Origin: Cyanobacterium sp. uoEpiScrs1
GTDB taxonomy: Bacteria > Cyanobacteriota > Cyanobacteriia > Cyanobacteriales > Microcystaceae
Assembly: GCF_947331815.1 (NCBI RefSeq)
Contig: NZ_OX373462.1
Location: 124,001-188,000 of the forward strand
Direction: 5' to 3'
Length of the DNA: 64,000 nucleotides
Below, piece by piece: positions 29,939 through 39,345 of this stretch (positions are counted from its first letter, which is position 1; each line of letters begins with the position of its first letter). Made by a program: the position numbers and the translations under genes. The notes under the pieces are model-generated. The model made no database searches and was not told the DNA's origin. It was given only the letters and a program-made list of their open reading frames with translations.

Positions 29939-31031
29939 AAATATTCTAAGTAAATTTTAAATAAAATAACTACTTGACATAAAAAATATAGGATAAAATA
30001 TTACCTTTTAAAATACAAGTCTGTTATATACAGTATCTAGTCTTTACATACAAATTTAGTAATTGTTCTCTGCAACTTAATTCGTACTAGTATTTAATAC
30101 TAACAATCATTTATTTTTTCTAGACAATCAATAGTAAAAGATATGAACAATCAATTTAATTTGATCTAAAAACAGAACATGTACACTAAAAATATGTTAA
30201 TTTTTAATTATAAAATTCGTTTTTTAACGTTTTATAAATATAGGTTTAGTTTGGTTTAATCTCCGAGCATAAATTATATATTCTCTTTAATAAGAAGAGT
30301 ATTTACTATAAATTAAAATATAATATTTTTACTTAAATTTTCTAAATTTATCTTTCTAGTAGAAATTAATTGAAAAATCATGGTTTGATAGACTGTAAAG
30401 TTAATAAATTAATTTTTTTTATAAGTTAATACCAATAAATATTTTTATTACTTATCTGTTTAAAATAGTTTTTTATCTAAATTATACATAAGTGATTCTA
30501 AATAGGTTTGACATCTCTTTAAAAGACTATCTCTATCTTTTAAGCTGATCAATATTTAGCCAATATGATTAGAATAGCAAGCACTATAAAAGTTTAATAA
30601 TAACCTAAAAATTATTTGAAGAATGTAAATAAAAACTCAAATTTTACTCTTAAGTCTATTAGATTTAAGAGTAAAATTTAGTAAATTATAAATCAGACTA
30701 AGCTTTTATAAAATACAATAAAACAAACAATTTTTAGATTATTTATTTAATAAAAACAATATTTTGTTTATTTTATATACTATCTGTATACGTCTTTTAT
30801 TAAAACATCTTGTAAAAAGAATAGAGAAATAGCATAATAAAAATTATTAATATATATTCAAATACCAACATAATTTAGTCTAAGTAATTAGACAAGAGAT
30901 TTATCAAACAAATAAGTCAAAATCATATCTAAAGCAATTACATGTCTACCTTACTTGCTTTTTTTAAAATGTTTACTTGTCACAAATAATGCTATTGTAC
31001 GAATTGCCACAACTATGGATTAGGTTAATTA
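29939..31031. other. 1.1-kb AT-rich gap with one hairpin
   Basis: No ORF or RNA gene seen. A 15-bp perfect inverted repeat is present at 30639-30653/30665-30679 (AAATTTTACTCTTAA). It extends to about 19 bp through the loop, far from the flanking genes. Confidence 0.45.
30639..30679. repeat. 15-19 bp inverted repeat
   Basis: Arms AAATTTTACTCTTAA 30639-30653 and 30665-30679 are perfectly complementary. Inside, TCT and AGA add three more pairs. It lies 714 nt after the ABC ATPase and 353 nt before the next gene, so it is not an obvious terminator of either. Confidence 0.75.
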
Positions 31032-31709
31032 ATGTCAGACATCGAAACCTTAATTGTCCAAATATGTCAAGAAGCTAAACAAAAACCATTTCCTGTTGAT
31101 ACATCAGTTTATGAATCTGCAAACAAGGATCCTACTCAACCTATTTTATATGCAGGAAACTTAAAAAGTCAGATTTGTTTTTTCGGACGAGATCTTGGAC
31201 GAGATGAAGTCCACACTGGGCAACCTTTAATTGGTGCCGCAGGCACTTTAGTTCGTAAGGGATTCTATTGGGCAATGCACCATCAACAGGCGAAAACTCA
31301 ACAGGAATTGCACCGTATTTGTGCTCGTGTTCTTTTAGCCAATACTGTCCCCTATAAACCTCCTGGTAACAAAGCTTATACTACCGAAGTCAAAAACCGC
31401 TTCCGCCCCTTTGTGGAACAATTGTTAGTCCTTTATTGGCAAGGAAATCAAATTATTACATTAGGAACCGACGCTTTTAAGTGGTTTACCCCTTATGGAG
31501 ATAAAGGAGAAATTAATGAATTTTTTCAACGGAGTGATCGCTATGAAAACAAACTCCCTGTCACCCTCAGAGCGACTGATACTTTGGGCGTGAAACATCA
31601 ACGACGAGTAACTTTACTCCCTTTACCCCATCCCTCTCCTCTCAATCAGAAATATTATGCTAAATTTCCCCAAATGTTACAGAAGAGACTCAATGAGTTT
31701 GATTTTTAA
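31032..31709 (+). CDS. Uracil-DNA-glycosylase-superfamily protein
   Basis: A 225-residue protein with the layout of the bacterial type 4/5-like UDG superfamily. An N-terminal segment ILYAGNLKSQICFFGRDLGRDEVHTGQPLIGAAGTLVR near 38 carries the GxxP(G)-like motif 1 and base-pocket glycine-rich region, ANTVPYKPPGNKAYT gives the aromatic/asparagine region, and LLPLPHPSPLNQKY near 200 is the typical motif 2 (HPS-type) loop. Such enzymes remove uracil or related lesions to start base excision repair. The four-cysteine iron-sulfur set of family 4 is absent, so the subfamily is open. It stands alone, just upstream of tRNA-Arg. Confidence 0.8.
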   Translation: MSDIETLIVQICQEAKQKPFPVDTSVYESANKDPTQPILYAGNLKSQICFFGRDLGRDEVHTGQPLIGAAGTLVRKGFYWAMHHQQAKTQQELHRICARVLLANTVPYKPPGNKAYTTEVKNRFRPFVEQLLVLYWQGNQIITLGTDAFKWFTPYGDKGEINEFFQRSDRYENKLPVTLRATDTLGVKHQRRVTLLPLPHPSPLNQKYYAKFPQMLQKRLNEFDF

Positions 31710-31824
31710 TTCTAAGTCGAAATATATAGTATAGAATGCTAAGATTTGAAGTTAATGACTTTTAGAGTTGACGTTATTAGTAACAGAGGGTATAAAATTA
31801 TGAAGTGGTTATAATGGATTTTGT

Positions 31825-31897
31825 GGGTGTGTAGCTCAATGGATAGAGCACCGACCTTCTAAGTCGTAGGTTACAGGTTCGAGTCCTGTCACACCCG
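31825..31897 (+). tRNA. trnR: tRNA-Arg (anticodon UCU)
   Basis: A 73-nt cloverleaf: acceptor GGGTGTG/CACACCC, D-arm AGCTCAATGGATAGAGC, anticodon loop CTTCTAA giving UCU for AGA codons, and T-arm with GGTTCGAGTCC. The discriminator is G and CCA is not encoded. AGA is expected to be a much-used arginine codon in AT-rich DNA. Confidence 0.96.
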
Positions 31898-31923
31898 TTA
31901 TAGTCATTTTTTCTTTGAGAAGA

Positions 31924-31947
31924 GTCTAGCATTATCATATGCTAGAC
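31924..31947 (+). terminator. Hairpin after tRNA-Arg
   Basis: A 9-bp perfect stem (GTCTAGCAT 31924-31932 with 31939-31947), 26 nt after the tRNA, followed by GGTTTATTGG. Confidence 0.6.
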
Positions 31948-32384
31948 GGTTTATTGGTTAGCTAAGGTTTTATGCTGAATCTAAGAAATATAAATTTTGA
32001 TAACAGTATTCTTAGATAGAGTCTTGACATAACATTTTTGATGGACTATCAGCCAATTTTATAAAAATTCGATCACTTAAGAATAACAATCACAGAGCAA
32101 TTTTATATAAACCAACACTGAGATGTCGGCTAAAGTCATAAAATAAAAGCTGGTCGGGCCTATTCATCTTTGGGAAGTTAGTAGGATTGATGACTTTTTT
32201 AAATACTTTTGTCTATTCTTTTAAGAAGTTAGATTGATTTATATGTAAAACTTAGAAAAATGTACCGCTCCAACAAGATATAAAATAACCTATCTCCTGA
32301 TTATAATCATAACAGGGACTCGTCTCTTCAACTTCAGCTATCAGAGAACTAAGCAAATTACGTTTTAAAATAATTCCCAAAATC
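31948..32384. other. Gap without recognisable gene
   Basis: A mixed-composition stretch between tRNA-Arg and the pentapeptide gene terminator. No open frame, no second tRNA and no repeat was found. Confidence 0.45.
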
Positions 32385-32411
32385 CAAAATCTAAACACAG
32401 TTTAGATTTTG
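32385..32411 (-). terminator. Hairpin after the pentapeptide gene
   Basis: A 12-bp perfect stem CAAAATCTAAAC (32385-32396) with 32400-32411 and a 3-nt loop, 102 nt beyond the stop on the minus strand. ATTTTGGGAATTATTTT follows on that strand. Confidence 0.55.
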
Positions 32412-32513
32412 AAGGTTGTATAGAGTATATTAATACCTACATTATTGGCCGATATTCCCTAATATAATTTATAACAGCAGATGAGGTATCTGAATCTTTT
32501 TGACTTACTGCTT

Positions 32514-32960
32514 CTAATCAAAGGCCGGATCTTGTCCACCAATCCCAATACCCGTATCAAAGATTTGAGCACTCGTTAAATCTAGGTTGTTCATTGATGC
32601 ACCTGTTACATCAGCATCATAAATCATAGCTCGGGTGAAGTTAACGTCATCTAGATTCGAATCATTAAAACTGGCATTAGTGACCGTTGCTCCGGTTAGA
32701 TTAGAGCCCTCAAGGTTAGCTCCCGTCATATCTGCACCCTCTAAGTTAGCTTCAATCAGATTCGACCCTGATAGATCAGCATCTCTCAAATCTGCTCCAA
32801 TCAAATGAGCATTTCTCAAGTCCTCATTTGAGAGGTCACATCGCATGCATTCATTAGTAGTTAACAATCTTTGAATATGAATTGGATTACCTGCTAGGGA
32901 CGGACCTGCTAACATGACAGGAAGGGCAATAGCTAATGCTGTAAAAATGTTTTGTCTCAT
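32514..32960 (-). CDS. Secreted pentapeptide-repeat protein
   Basis: A 148-residue protein with a clear signal peptide (MRQNIFTALAIALPVMLAGPSLA, AxA-type site near 23-24). The motif LLTTNECMRCDLSNEDL follows, then about 14 A(D/N)LxX pentapeptide repeats from roughly 45 to 130 (NAHLIGADLRDADLSGSNL, EANLEGADMTGANLEGSNL), which form a right-handed quadrilateral beta-helix. Short exported cyanobacterial pentapeptide proteins with a CxxC pair just before the repeats are common. They are placed in the periplasm or thylakoid lumen with unknown role. Both cysteines are present. It is monocistronic. Confidence 0.88.
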   Translation of the reverse strand: MRQNIFTALAIALPVMLAGPSLAGNPIHIQRLLTTNECMRCDLSNEDLRNAHLIGADLRDADLSGSNLIEANLEGADMTGANLEGSNLTGATVTNASFNDSNLDDVNFTRAMIYDADVTGASMNNLDLTSAQIFDTGIGIGGQDPAFD

Positions 32961-34071
32961 AAACTTATACTCTTCACTTTAATTAAAATTTACACTTTAT
33001 AGTCAAGTATAAAAAATATAGCAGAAAAAAACTTCACCCAATCGGATTATTTTCTAATTGTTAACAATATATTTTCATAAATCAACTATGTACTAATTAG
33101 TAGAAACAAAAACTTGGATATTTATTTTTCGGCTATCTCGACTTTCAACCATAGTGTTTATCATTGTAAATATTGTCTTGACAATAGAGAGTTTAGGATT
33201 AGTAACTACTATGTCCGAAGTTAAATTATTTGCAAAATTGATATTTTATTATTGCTTGTCATCAGATCTAAATTTGTCCTTCATTAAATTTATGCAATGG
33301 GGTCAGTGAGCATCTAAACATGACTTGAAGCAACTGTTAAGAACAGGAAAGTCAGTAGCTTAATTGAGATAAACTCTAGTCCAAAATAATTTCAGCCTTT
33401 CATATAGTCACTGCCTTAACTGTCTTAATCTAAACATCATATTTTTATCACATTATTTATCTGACAAACAAAAAAAAGATTTTCTATACAGATGAATTAC
33501 CTAAGATTAAGTGTTTAACATTTTTTGCAAAAGAGAAGAGTTTTTATTCATAGTCACTAATGTGTGTAGCCTACACAACTAAATTATTATTGATCCTCGC
33601 CACTTACTAGGAGATCAAGTAGTCCTAAAACTTAAGACTTACCTCACTGTATAATGGTGTCCATCAATGACTAGTCAGTACATTATTTAGACAACATGTT
33701 AGACTAAATTGATTCCATCTCCTACAATGTCGATAACCTTAAAGATAAATTACTTTAACTATCCAGACTCGTTATGAGATAAAGTCGTCTTGGAAGTGAT
33801 ACTAATCTGATTTTATTCCCCCTCAAGATGCAATTCGGGAAATGTTAAGAACACTAGTTAAAAAGTTTTGAGATAGTAAATTAATCTATCCCTTTAGATG
33901 GTGATCATAGTAAACACAATTGAAAATTGAAAGTAGTGTGTTAGATTTTCTAATGAGGTGTTTTATTTTCTCCATGTCGCCAACCTTGACTCTTTCTATG
34001 GAGTATCTCACTAAAGTAGTCAAGCAAACCAATCCTTGATCATTCATTAACGATAGCGAATTATAGCTTCA
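32961..34071. other. 1.1-kb gap upstream of petB with faint coding traces
   Basis: Short coding-like patches occur on the plus strand, for example IDPRHLLGDQVVLKLKTYLT at about 33591-33650 and IPPQDAIREMLRTLVKKF at about 33814-33867, separated by stops and frame changes. They may be parts of one dead gene. I cannot name a family and the link between them is weak. The last 150 nt must contain the petBD promoter. Confidence 0.4.
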
Positions 34072-34740
34072 ATGTTCTCTAAAAAAGTTACAGACTCTTC
34101 CATTTATAAGTGGTTTGATGATCGCCTTGAAGTTCAGGCAATTTCCGACGACATTACCACTAAATACGTTCCACCCCATGTAAATATTTTCTACTGTTTG
34201 GGTGGAATAACCTTAGTTTGCTTCTTAGTCCAGTTTGCTACTGGATTCGCCATGACATTTTACTACAAACCAACGGTTGTTGAAGCCTTTTCTTCAGTTA
34301 AATATATTATGAACGAAGTTAACTTCGGTTGGCTAATACGTTCAGTCCATCGCTGGTCAGCTAGTATGATGGTATTGATGATGATTCTTCATATATTCCG
34401 TGTTTACTTAACTGGTGGCTTTAAAAAGCCTCGTGAGTTGACTTGGATGACTGGAGTTGTCTTAGCTGTTATCACTGTTTCTTTCGGTGTAACAGGCTAC
34501 TCTCTTCCTTGGGATCAAGTTGGTTATTGGGCGGTTAAAATCGTTTCTGGTGTTCCTGCAGCTATTCCCGTGGTGGGGGATCAATTAGTTGAACTTCTCC
34601 GAGGTGGTCAAAGCGTAGGGCAAGCTACCTTGACGCGTTTTTACAGCTTACATACCTTTGTTTTCCCTTGGCTGATTGCAGTCTTCATGCTGCTGCATTT
34701 TTTAATGATCCGCAAACAAGGGATTTCCGGTCCTTTGTAA
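34072..34740 (+). CDS. petB: Cytochrome b6 (PetB)
   Basis: The 222-residue core subunit of cytochrome b6f that carries hemes bp and bn and the covalent heme cn (c'). It starts [28 protein letters not shown] as in other cyanobacteria. The four axial histidines sit in [27 protein letters not shown] and [10 protein letters not shown], and the heme-cn cysteine is C42 in IFYCLGG. All expected features are present and the length is exactly that of the family, so it is under selection. It pairs with petD 117 nt downstream. Confidence 0.98.
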   Translation: MFSKKVTDSSIYKWFDDRLEVQAISDDITTKYVPPHVNIFYCLGGITLVCFLVQFATGFAMTFYYKPTVVEAFSSVKYIMNEVNFGWLIRSVHRWSASMMVLMMILHIFRVYLTGGFKKPRELTWMTGVVLAVITVSFGVTGYSLPWDQVGYWAVKIVSGVPAAIPVVGDQLVELLRGGQSVGQATLTRFYSLHTFVFPWLIAVFMLLHFLMIRKQGISGPL

Positions 34741-34857
34741 GGTGTTCAAGGGTGGCCAGTGAACGGTTAGTTAATTGAAAATTTTGGGTAATTCAAGACT
34801 GGTCACTAACATTTAGATGTACATTCTGCTGATCCTCAGTAAGGAGAAATTTATCCA

Positions 34858-35340
34858 ATGGCAACCGAAAAAAAGCCAGATCTTAGCGATCCTAAACTAC
34901 GAGCAAAATTAGCTCAAGGTATGGGTCATAATTACTACGGTGAACCTGCTTGGCCTAATGACTTGCTTTATATTTTTCCTGTAGTAATTCTTGGAACCAT
35001 AGGTCTACTAGTAGCATTAGCAGTTCTTGATCCCGCTCTGGTTGGTGAGCCTGCTGATCCTTTTGCTACTCCTCTAGAAATTCTACCGGAATGGTATCTC
35101 TATCCAGTTTTTCAGATTTTACGGATTCTTCCCAATAAATTATTGGGAATTGCTTGTCAAGCAGCTATTCCTTTAGGTTTAATGTTGATTCCTTTTATTG
35201 AAAGTGTCAACAAATTTCAGAATCCCTTCCGTCGTCCTATCGCAACTGCTATGTTCCTTTTTGGAACCCTTGTTACTCTATGGTTGGGTGCAGGTGCAAC
35301 TTTCCCCATTGATAAATCTTTAACTTTAGGATTGTTCTAG
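34858..35340 (+). CDS. petD: Cytochrome b6-f complex subunit IV (PetD)
   Basis: A 160-residue subunit that with PetB makes the equivalent of cytochrome b and forms the plastoquinol Qo site. It has the start [37 protein letters not shown], three membrane spans, and the catalytic PEWY motif in [16 protein letters not shown]. An AAGGAG box precedes the ATG. It is second in the petB-petD unit and is followed by a compound hairpin. petA and petC are not in the window. Confidence 0.98.
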   Translation: MATEKKPDLSDPKLRAKLAQGMGHNYYGEPAWPNDLLYIFPVVILGTIGLLVALAVLDPALVGEPADPFATPLEILPEWYLYPVFQILRILPNKLLGIACQAAIPLGLMLIPFIESVNKFQNPFRRPIATAMFLFGTLVTLWLGAGATFPIDKSLTLGLF

Positions 35341-35359
35341 AAAGTCTGACATTTTTTAT

Positions 35360-35423
35360 AGATGCCTGGGGTTGGTTCTACATCTTGTGCCACAAGATGG
35401 ATTAGAGGTAATCACAGGCATCT
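35360..35423 (+). terminator. Compound hairpin after petD
   Basis: An outer 9-bp stem (AGATGCCTG 35360-35368 with CAGGCATCT 35415-35423) encloses an inner near-perfect hairpin CATCTTGTG/CACAAGATG at 35381-35399. It lies 19 nt after the petD stop. The nested form may also protect the 3' end of the mRNA. Confidence 0.65.
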
Positions 35424-35507
35424 TGGTCTAAAGCTTAAGATAAAAATTTTTCAGAAAAAGGTTGCATTATGATTGTGATATAGTCTAGAATGATACTCTG
35501 CGGATAG

Positions 35508-35581
35508 CGGGGCGTAGCGCAGCTTGGTAGCGCACCACTTTGGGGTAGTGGGGGTCGTGGGTTCAAATCCCGCCGCTCCGA
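35508..35581 (+). tRNA. trnP: tRNA-Pro (anticodon GGG)
   Basis: A 74-nt cloverleaf: acceptor CGGGGCG/CGCTCCG (one G-U), D-arm AGCGCAGCTTGGTAGCGC, anticodon stem CCACT/AGTGG with loop TTGGGGT giving GGG, T-arm GGGTTCAAATCCC, and discriminator A. CCA is not encoded. A GGG-anticodon proline tRNA, which reads C/U-ending CCN codons, has been kept. Confidence 0.96.
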
Positions 35582-36093
35582 TTTTCTTGGTTGTAAGTGT
35601 TTTATGTAGTAATAGTAGTTGTGGTTTAGTAACTTATTATTTGTCTATTAGTCTTCTGCTCAACCCTTGGATGTTTCTATCGTACTCTGATCTTGGATAA
35701 GACAGACTTTGGGAAGAAAAGGGATATCCTCATAAAGTATTTGACTGGCGTTATTAGTATAACAAGCATTAAACTAATAATATCATTCTGTGAAAGAATA
35801 AAGTTTGACAGGCTCTAAAAGTATAATTATCATTTTCAATATCTAAATCAGGATATAAAGTAGCTAATCATTACCTGGAAATAGTAACTTTTAATAATTA
35901 AAATTGGAATAGTTGTTAAAAAAGATTAGTACACACAGCTAACTTAATCTTTGTTTCCAAATTAGGAAATATGTCGATTATTTCTTAGATACATAAGCAC
36001 AGACAATTATCACAGAAAAAAAGCCAACAGTCAGTTTTTTATCATTGTTTTGATAAATTCGAGCAACTATTTATTTTTGTCGTTGAAGACACC
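35582..36093. other. Gap before rqcH, nothing recognised
   Basis: AT-rich with no ORF, RNA motif or repeat found. It should hold the rqcH promoter. Confidence 0.45.
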
Positions 36094-37842
36094 ATGCAAT
36101 CTTTTGATGTTACTACTCTAACTGCCATTTGTCGAATACTCCAAACCAATTGGATACCTTCTCGTCTTGAACAAATTTATCAACGTGATCGTTACACCAT
36201 TTCTCTTGCTCTAAGAACCTTAAAAACACGTAGTTGGTTAACTATTTCTTGGCATCCTCAGGCTGCTCGAATCTGTATTAGTACTCCTCCTCCTCGTACC
36301 CCCGATACTTTTACTTTTAGTGATCAATTGCGTCATCAACTCAATGGGTATGTCCTAACTTCTCTAGAAATGATTGAGCCATGGGAAAGAGTTGTTGATT
36401 TGCAATTTGCCAAACGCCCTGGTGAACCCCCAGTTTGGCATCTGTTCTTAGAAATCATGGGCAAATACAGTAACGTTATACTCACCGATGCCAAACAACA
36501 GATTATTACTGTTGGACATCAAGTAACTGCTAATCAATCAAGTGTACGTACTATCAAAACTGGAGAACCTTATAAATTTCCTCCTGCTTTAACAGGAACC
36601 TTACCCAAATTAGAGGAATCTTATGAATGTTGGCAAGAAAGAATTAATCTTATTCCTGGATCTTTAGAAAAGCAACTATTAAATAATTATCGAGGGTTAA
36701 GCCCTGTGGTTGCTCGTTCAATGATCCAAACAGCCAATTTAGATCCCAAACAGTCAACGGATACCCTAAGAACATCTGATTGGCATAAATTATTTGACTT
36801 GTGGCAAACTTGGTTAACTATTTTAGTTACAGCAGATTTTAAACCCGGATGGACTTATGAAGGTTATACTGTTGTAGGGTGGGGAATAGTAAAGTCTAGC
36901 TCTGATATACAAACCATAATCGATCAATACTACCAAAATCAGACTAATTATCAGATTTTTAAACAACTACATCATCAATTATTACAAAAGCTCAGTTTTC
37001 TTATCAAAAAACTGAAAGTTAAAGCATCGAATTTCACTCAAAAATTAAAACAATCTACTGAGGCTGGTCAATATCGTCAACAAGGAGATTTGTTAATGGC
37101 GCATTTACACTTATGGCAACCAGGAATGAAGTCTATTGTTTTGAGAAACTTTGAAACGGAAACTCAGGTTAAAATTTACCTAGACCCTAAAAAAAATGCC
37201 GTCAAAAATGCCCAATATTTCTATAAACAACATCAAAAACTAAAACGCTCTCGTAGTGTTGTCGAACCTTTGTTAGCTGAGGTTAAAGCAGAAATAAATT
37301 ACTTAGTACAAGTCGAAGAAAGTGTAAATCAACTAGATGTCTACAACTCTTCCCAAGATTTGCAAACTCTCCAGGAAATCCGAGAGGAATTAATTCAACA
37401 AAATTATCTAAAGTCTTCTACTCAAAGTAATTCTATTAATTCATGTGAATCCCAGCCTTATCAATATATAACTCCATCAGGATTAGAAGTCTGGGTAGGT
37501 CGTAATAACCGACAAAATGATCGTTTAACTTTTTGTACTGCAGGAGATTATGATTTATGGTTTCATACTCAAGAAAGTGCTGGAAGTCACGTTTTATTAC
37601 GCTTAGAACCAGGAAAAAAACCTAATAAGGTAGACTTACAATGTGCTGCGGATTGGGCTGCTTATTATAGTCGTGCTAGATTTAGCAAACATGTACCTAT
37701 CGTTTATACCGAACCCAAATATGTTTACAAACCTAAAGGGTATAAACCAGGAATGGTGATCTATAAGCAGGAAAAATTACTATGGGGACAACCTCATAAG
37801 ACGCAAGCTTACCTAAAAAATCAGAAGCAAACAGAAAATTAA
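36094..37842 (+). CDS. rqcH: RqcH/NFACT-family ribosome quality-control protein
   Basis: A 582-residue member of the NFACT (RqcH, Rqc2, FbpA) family. It binds stalled 50S subunits carrying peptidyl-tRNA and adds alanine tails for degradation. The NFACT-N domain is at about 1-200 (MQSFDVTTLTAICRIL, FAKRPGEPPVWHLFLEIMGKYSNVIL, GEPYKFPP) and a helical and coiled-coil middle spans about 290-440. The C-terminal NFACT-R domain from about 455 includes PSGLEVWVGRNNRQNDRLTF and DLWFHTQESAGSHVLLR. NFACT-N normally has a DR dipeptide motif near its start that is not obvious here. It is transcribed alone. Confidence 0.92.
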   Translation: MQSFDVTTLTAICRILQTNWIPSRLEQIYQRDRYTISLALRTLKTRSWLTISWHPQAARICISTPPPRTPDTFTFSDQLRHQLNGYVLTSLEMIEPWERVVDLQFAKRPGEPPVWHLFLEIMGKYSNVILTDAKQQIITVGHQVTANQSSVRTIKTGEPYKFPPALTGTLPKLEESYECWQERINLIPGSLEKQLLNNYRGLSPVVARSMIQTANLDPKQSTDTLRTSDWHKLFDLWQTWLTILVTADFKPGWTYEGYTVVGWGIVKSSSDIQTIIDQYYQNQTNYQIFKQLHHQLLQKLSFLIKKLKVKASNFTQKLKQSTEAGQYRQQGDLLMAHLHLWQPGMKSIVLRNFETETQVKIYLDPKKNAVKNAQYFYKQHQKLKRSRSVVEPLLAEVKAEINYLVQVEESVNQLDVYNSSQDLQTLQEIREELIQQNYLKSSTQSNSINSCESQPYQYITPSGLEVWVGRNNRQNDRLTFCTAGDYDLWFHTQESAGSHVLLRLEPGKKPNKVDLQCAADWAAYYSRARFSKHVPIVYTEPKYVYKPKGYKPGMVIYKQEKLLWGQPHKTQAYLKNQKQTEN

Positions 37843-37983
37843 TTCTTTTTACCAATAAAAAAATAACAGTATTCAAAGGATATTACAATCTTTTAAAAGT
37901 TGATAGAGTTGATGTATTGAGAATGCGCAACTATTATTCAACCAGAATTCCCGAAAAGATAAACAACATGATAATTGTAATCT

Positions 37984-38005
37984 ACCAGTGATTGTGATCA
38001 CTGGT
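37984..38005 (+). terminator. Hairpin after rqcH
   Basis: A 9-bp perfect stem ACCAGTGAT (37984-37992) with ATCACTGGT (37997-38005), loop TGTG, followed by CTTCTATTTG. It lies 141 nt after the stop. Confidence 0.6.
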
Positions 38006-38025
38006 CTTCTATTTGATTAGTCTTT

Positions 38026-38065
38026 TAATCAACATTTATCTCAATTAATCAACATTTATCTCAAT
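38026..38065. repeat. Two exact tandem copies of a 20-nt unit
   Basis: TAATCAACATTTATCTCAAT occurs twice head to tail at 38026-38045 and 38046-38065 with no mismatch. It is probably a recent slippage duplication. Confidence 0.9.
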
Positions 38066-38464
38066 AACATCAATTTAACTAATCAGTCTTTATTTATTAT
38101 ACTAATTGGTTTTGTACTCAAAAATTAGAATTAGCTTACGACAAGGATTGGAGTTGAAAGAAAAAATTGTTTTAGGCTAGGGAACTAATATTCTTACCGT
38201 AGGGGTATAGTATTTATGGAACTACTAATTACTATTGATGTACTCAGGCTTAATGAGGCTCACATCAAGGTGTTGAAGGCATAAAATTAACTTTTTTGGG
38301 TTTATGGCTTCAACACTCACTACATAAAGGTTAACTAAGGCGCTCAAAGTCAATACAGATAAAGGTTTTAGAGATCAGCTAAGGTAAATCAGGATACACA
38401 TCAAAGATGTTCCACGAATAAGCGGTTAAACTACCTATAGAACAGAACTGAATTCCGTGACAGC

Positions 38465-38494
38465 ACTGGAGAGGACTGAGAAGCCTACTCCAGT
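38465..38494 (+). terminator. Plus-strand intrinsic terminator with no named gene
   Basis: A 7-bp stem ACTGGAG (38465-38471) with CTCCAGT (38488-38494) followed directly by TTTTTA. The nearest annotated plus-strand gene ended 620 nt earlier and has its own hairpin, so an unannotated transcript may end here. Confidence 0.6.
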
Positions 38495-38509
38495 TTTTTA
38501 TTTGTGAAA

Positions 38510-38539
38510 AGTAGGGGTGACTAACTGTTCACCCCTACT
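38510..38539 (-). terminator. Terminator after the peroxiredoxin gene
   Basis: An 11-bp perfect stem AGTAGGGGTGA (38510-38520) with 38529-38539 and an 8-nt loop, followed on the minus strand by TTTTCACAAAT. It is 36 nt past the stop. Confidence 0.8.
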
Positions 38540-38575
38540 CCTATATTTTGTACAAATTTTAAGTTTGATTATTGA

Positions 38576-39148
38576 TTAACCAATAAATGCTTTACGAGGT
38601 TCAGAAACACCCTTGGATTTTGTTCCTTGAAGATAGGCTAACATAGTATCAGCGTCAGATACTTCAAAGGGATCAGTAGGACAATTATCAGAGAATTCAG
38701 GTTCTATGAAGATTTTTTCGATTTTGCAGTCATCAACCAGCATAGAATAGCGCCAGGAACGCATTCCAAACCCAAGGTTAGACTTATCGACCAACATTCC
38801 CATTTTACGGGTGAACTCTCCGTTGCCGTCGGGAAGTAGAAATACGTTAGTGGCACCTTGTTGTTTGCCCCATTGGAACATGACAAAAGCATCATTAACC
38901 GATAGACAAATGACTTTATCTACTCCTTGTGCCTGGAACTCCTTGTACAACTCTTCATAGCGAGGTAAATGGTTGGACGAACAAGTGGGAGTAAATGCTC
39001 CAGGTAAAGAGAAAACAACGACCTTCTTTCCAGCGAAAATTTCTTTAGTGGTTAGATCTTGCCAACGATAGGGGTTAGGACCAGAAACAGATTCATCACG
39101 AACGCGAGTTTTAAAGACAGTATGGGGAACCTTTTCAATTACAGCCAT
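38576..39148 (-). CDS. Type II (Prx5-like) peroxiredoxin
   Basis: A 190-residue thiol peroxidase that reduces hydrogen peroxide and alkyl peroxides. The catalytic segment [25 protein letters not shown] carries the peroxidatic cysteine in TPTC near residue 56. [58 protein letters not shown] is also typical, with conserved arginines. A further cysteine in VDDC and one in FSDNCP could act in resolution. It is divergent from a PerR/Fur-type regulator, the same arrangement as sll1621/slr1738 in Synechocystis, where the regulator controls the peroxidase. A strong terminator follows. Confidence 0.93.
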   Translation of the reverse strand: MAVIEKVPHTVFKTRVRDESVSGPNPYRWQDLTTKEIFAGKKVVVFSLPGAFTPTCSSNHLPRYEELYKEFQAQGVDKVICLSVNDAFVMFQWGKQQGATNVFLLPDGNGEFTRKMGMLVDKSNLGFGMRSWRYSMLVDDCKIEKIFIEPEFSDNCPTDPFEVSDADTMLAYLQGTKSKGVSEPRKAFIG

Positions 39149-39345
39149 CTTTTTAATTGCCTCACTTTCTTATATAGTGTAATTGTATACAGTTTTTTCT
39201 GTAACTCTATATGAGAATAATTCTTGTATAACAATCTGTCAAGAGTTATAACAATTTAAATTTTAGAGCTAATTACTAGATGGTGTTGACACTACAATAA
39301 GAATCGTTATAGTCTGAACAAGTTTTAGTAAAAGTCTTAAAAAAA
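39149..39345. promoter_or_regulatory. Divergent prx/perR control region
   Basis: The 197-nt gap must hold both promoters. Fur-family-like AT palindromes are visible: AGAATAATTCT at 39214-39224 and ATAAGAATCGTTAT near 39297-39310, close to perR. By analogy with the Synechocystis pair, PerR is expected to bind here and repress both genes until peroxide oxidises it. The exact operator is my guess from symmetry. Confidence 0.45.

Larger units (their letters stand above)
37843..38464. other. Gap with hairpin and 20-nt tandem repeat
   Basis: Holds the rqcH hairpin and the 2 x 20-nt direct repeat at 38026-38065. The segment 38215-38460 is moderately G+C-rich and ends in a plus-strand terminator. 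It is thus possibly a small RNA or a dead gene, but no frame is convincing. Confidence 0.4.

Noticed and set aside
33580-33870. Dead gene upstream of petB
   Set aside because: Two coding-like patches exist, but they are short, in different frames and unassignable; mentioned only in the gap description.
35360-35423. tRNA-like fold after petD
   Set aside because: The nested stems superficially resemble a cloverleaf but there are no D- or T-arm consensus sequences; it is better read as a compound terminator.
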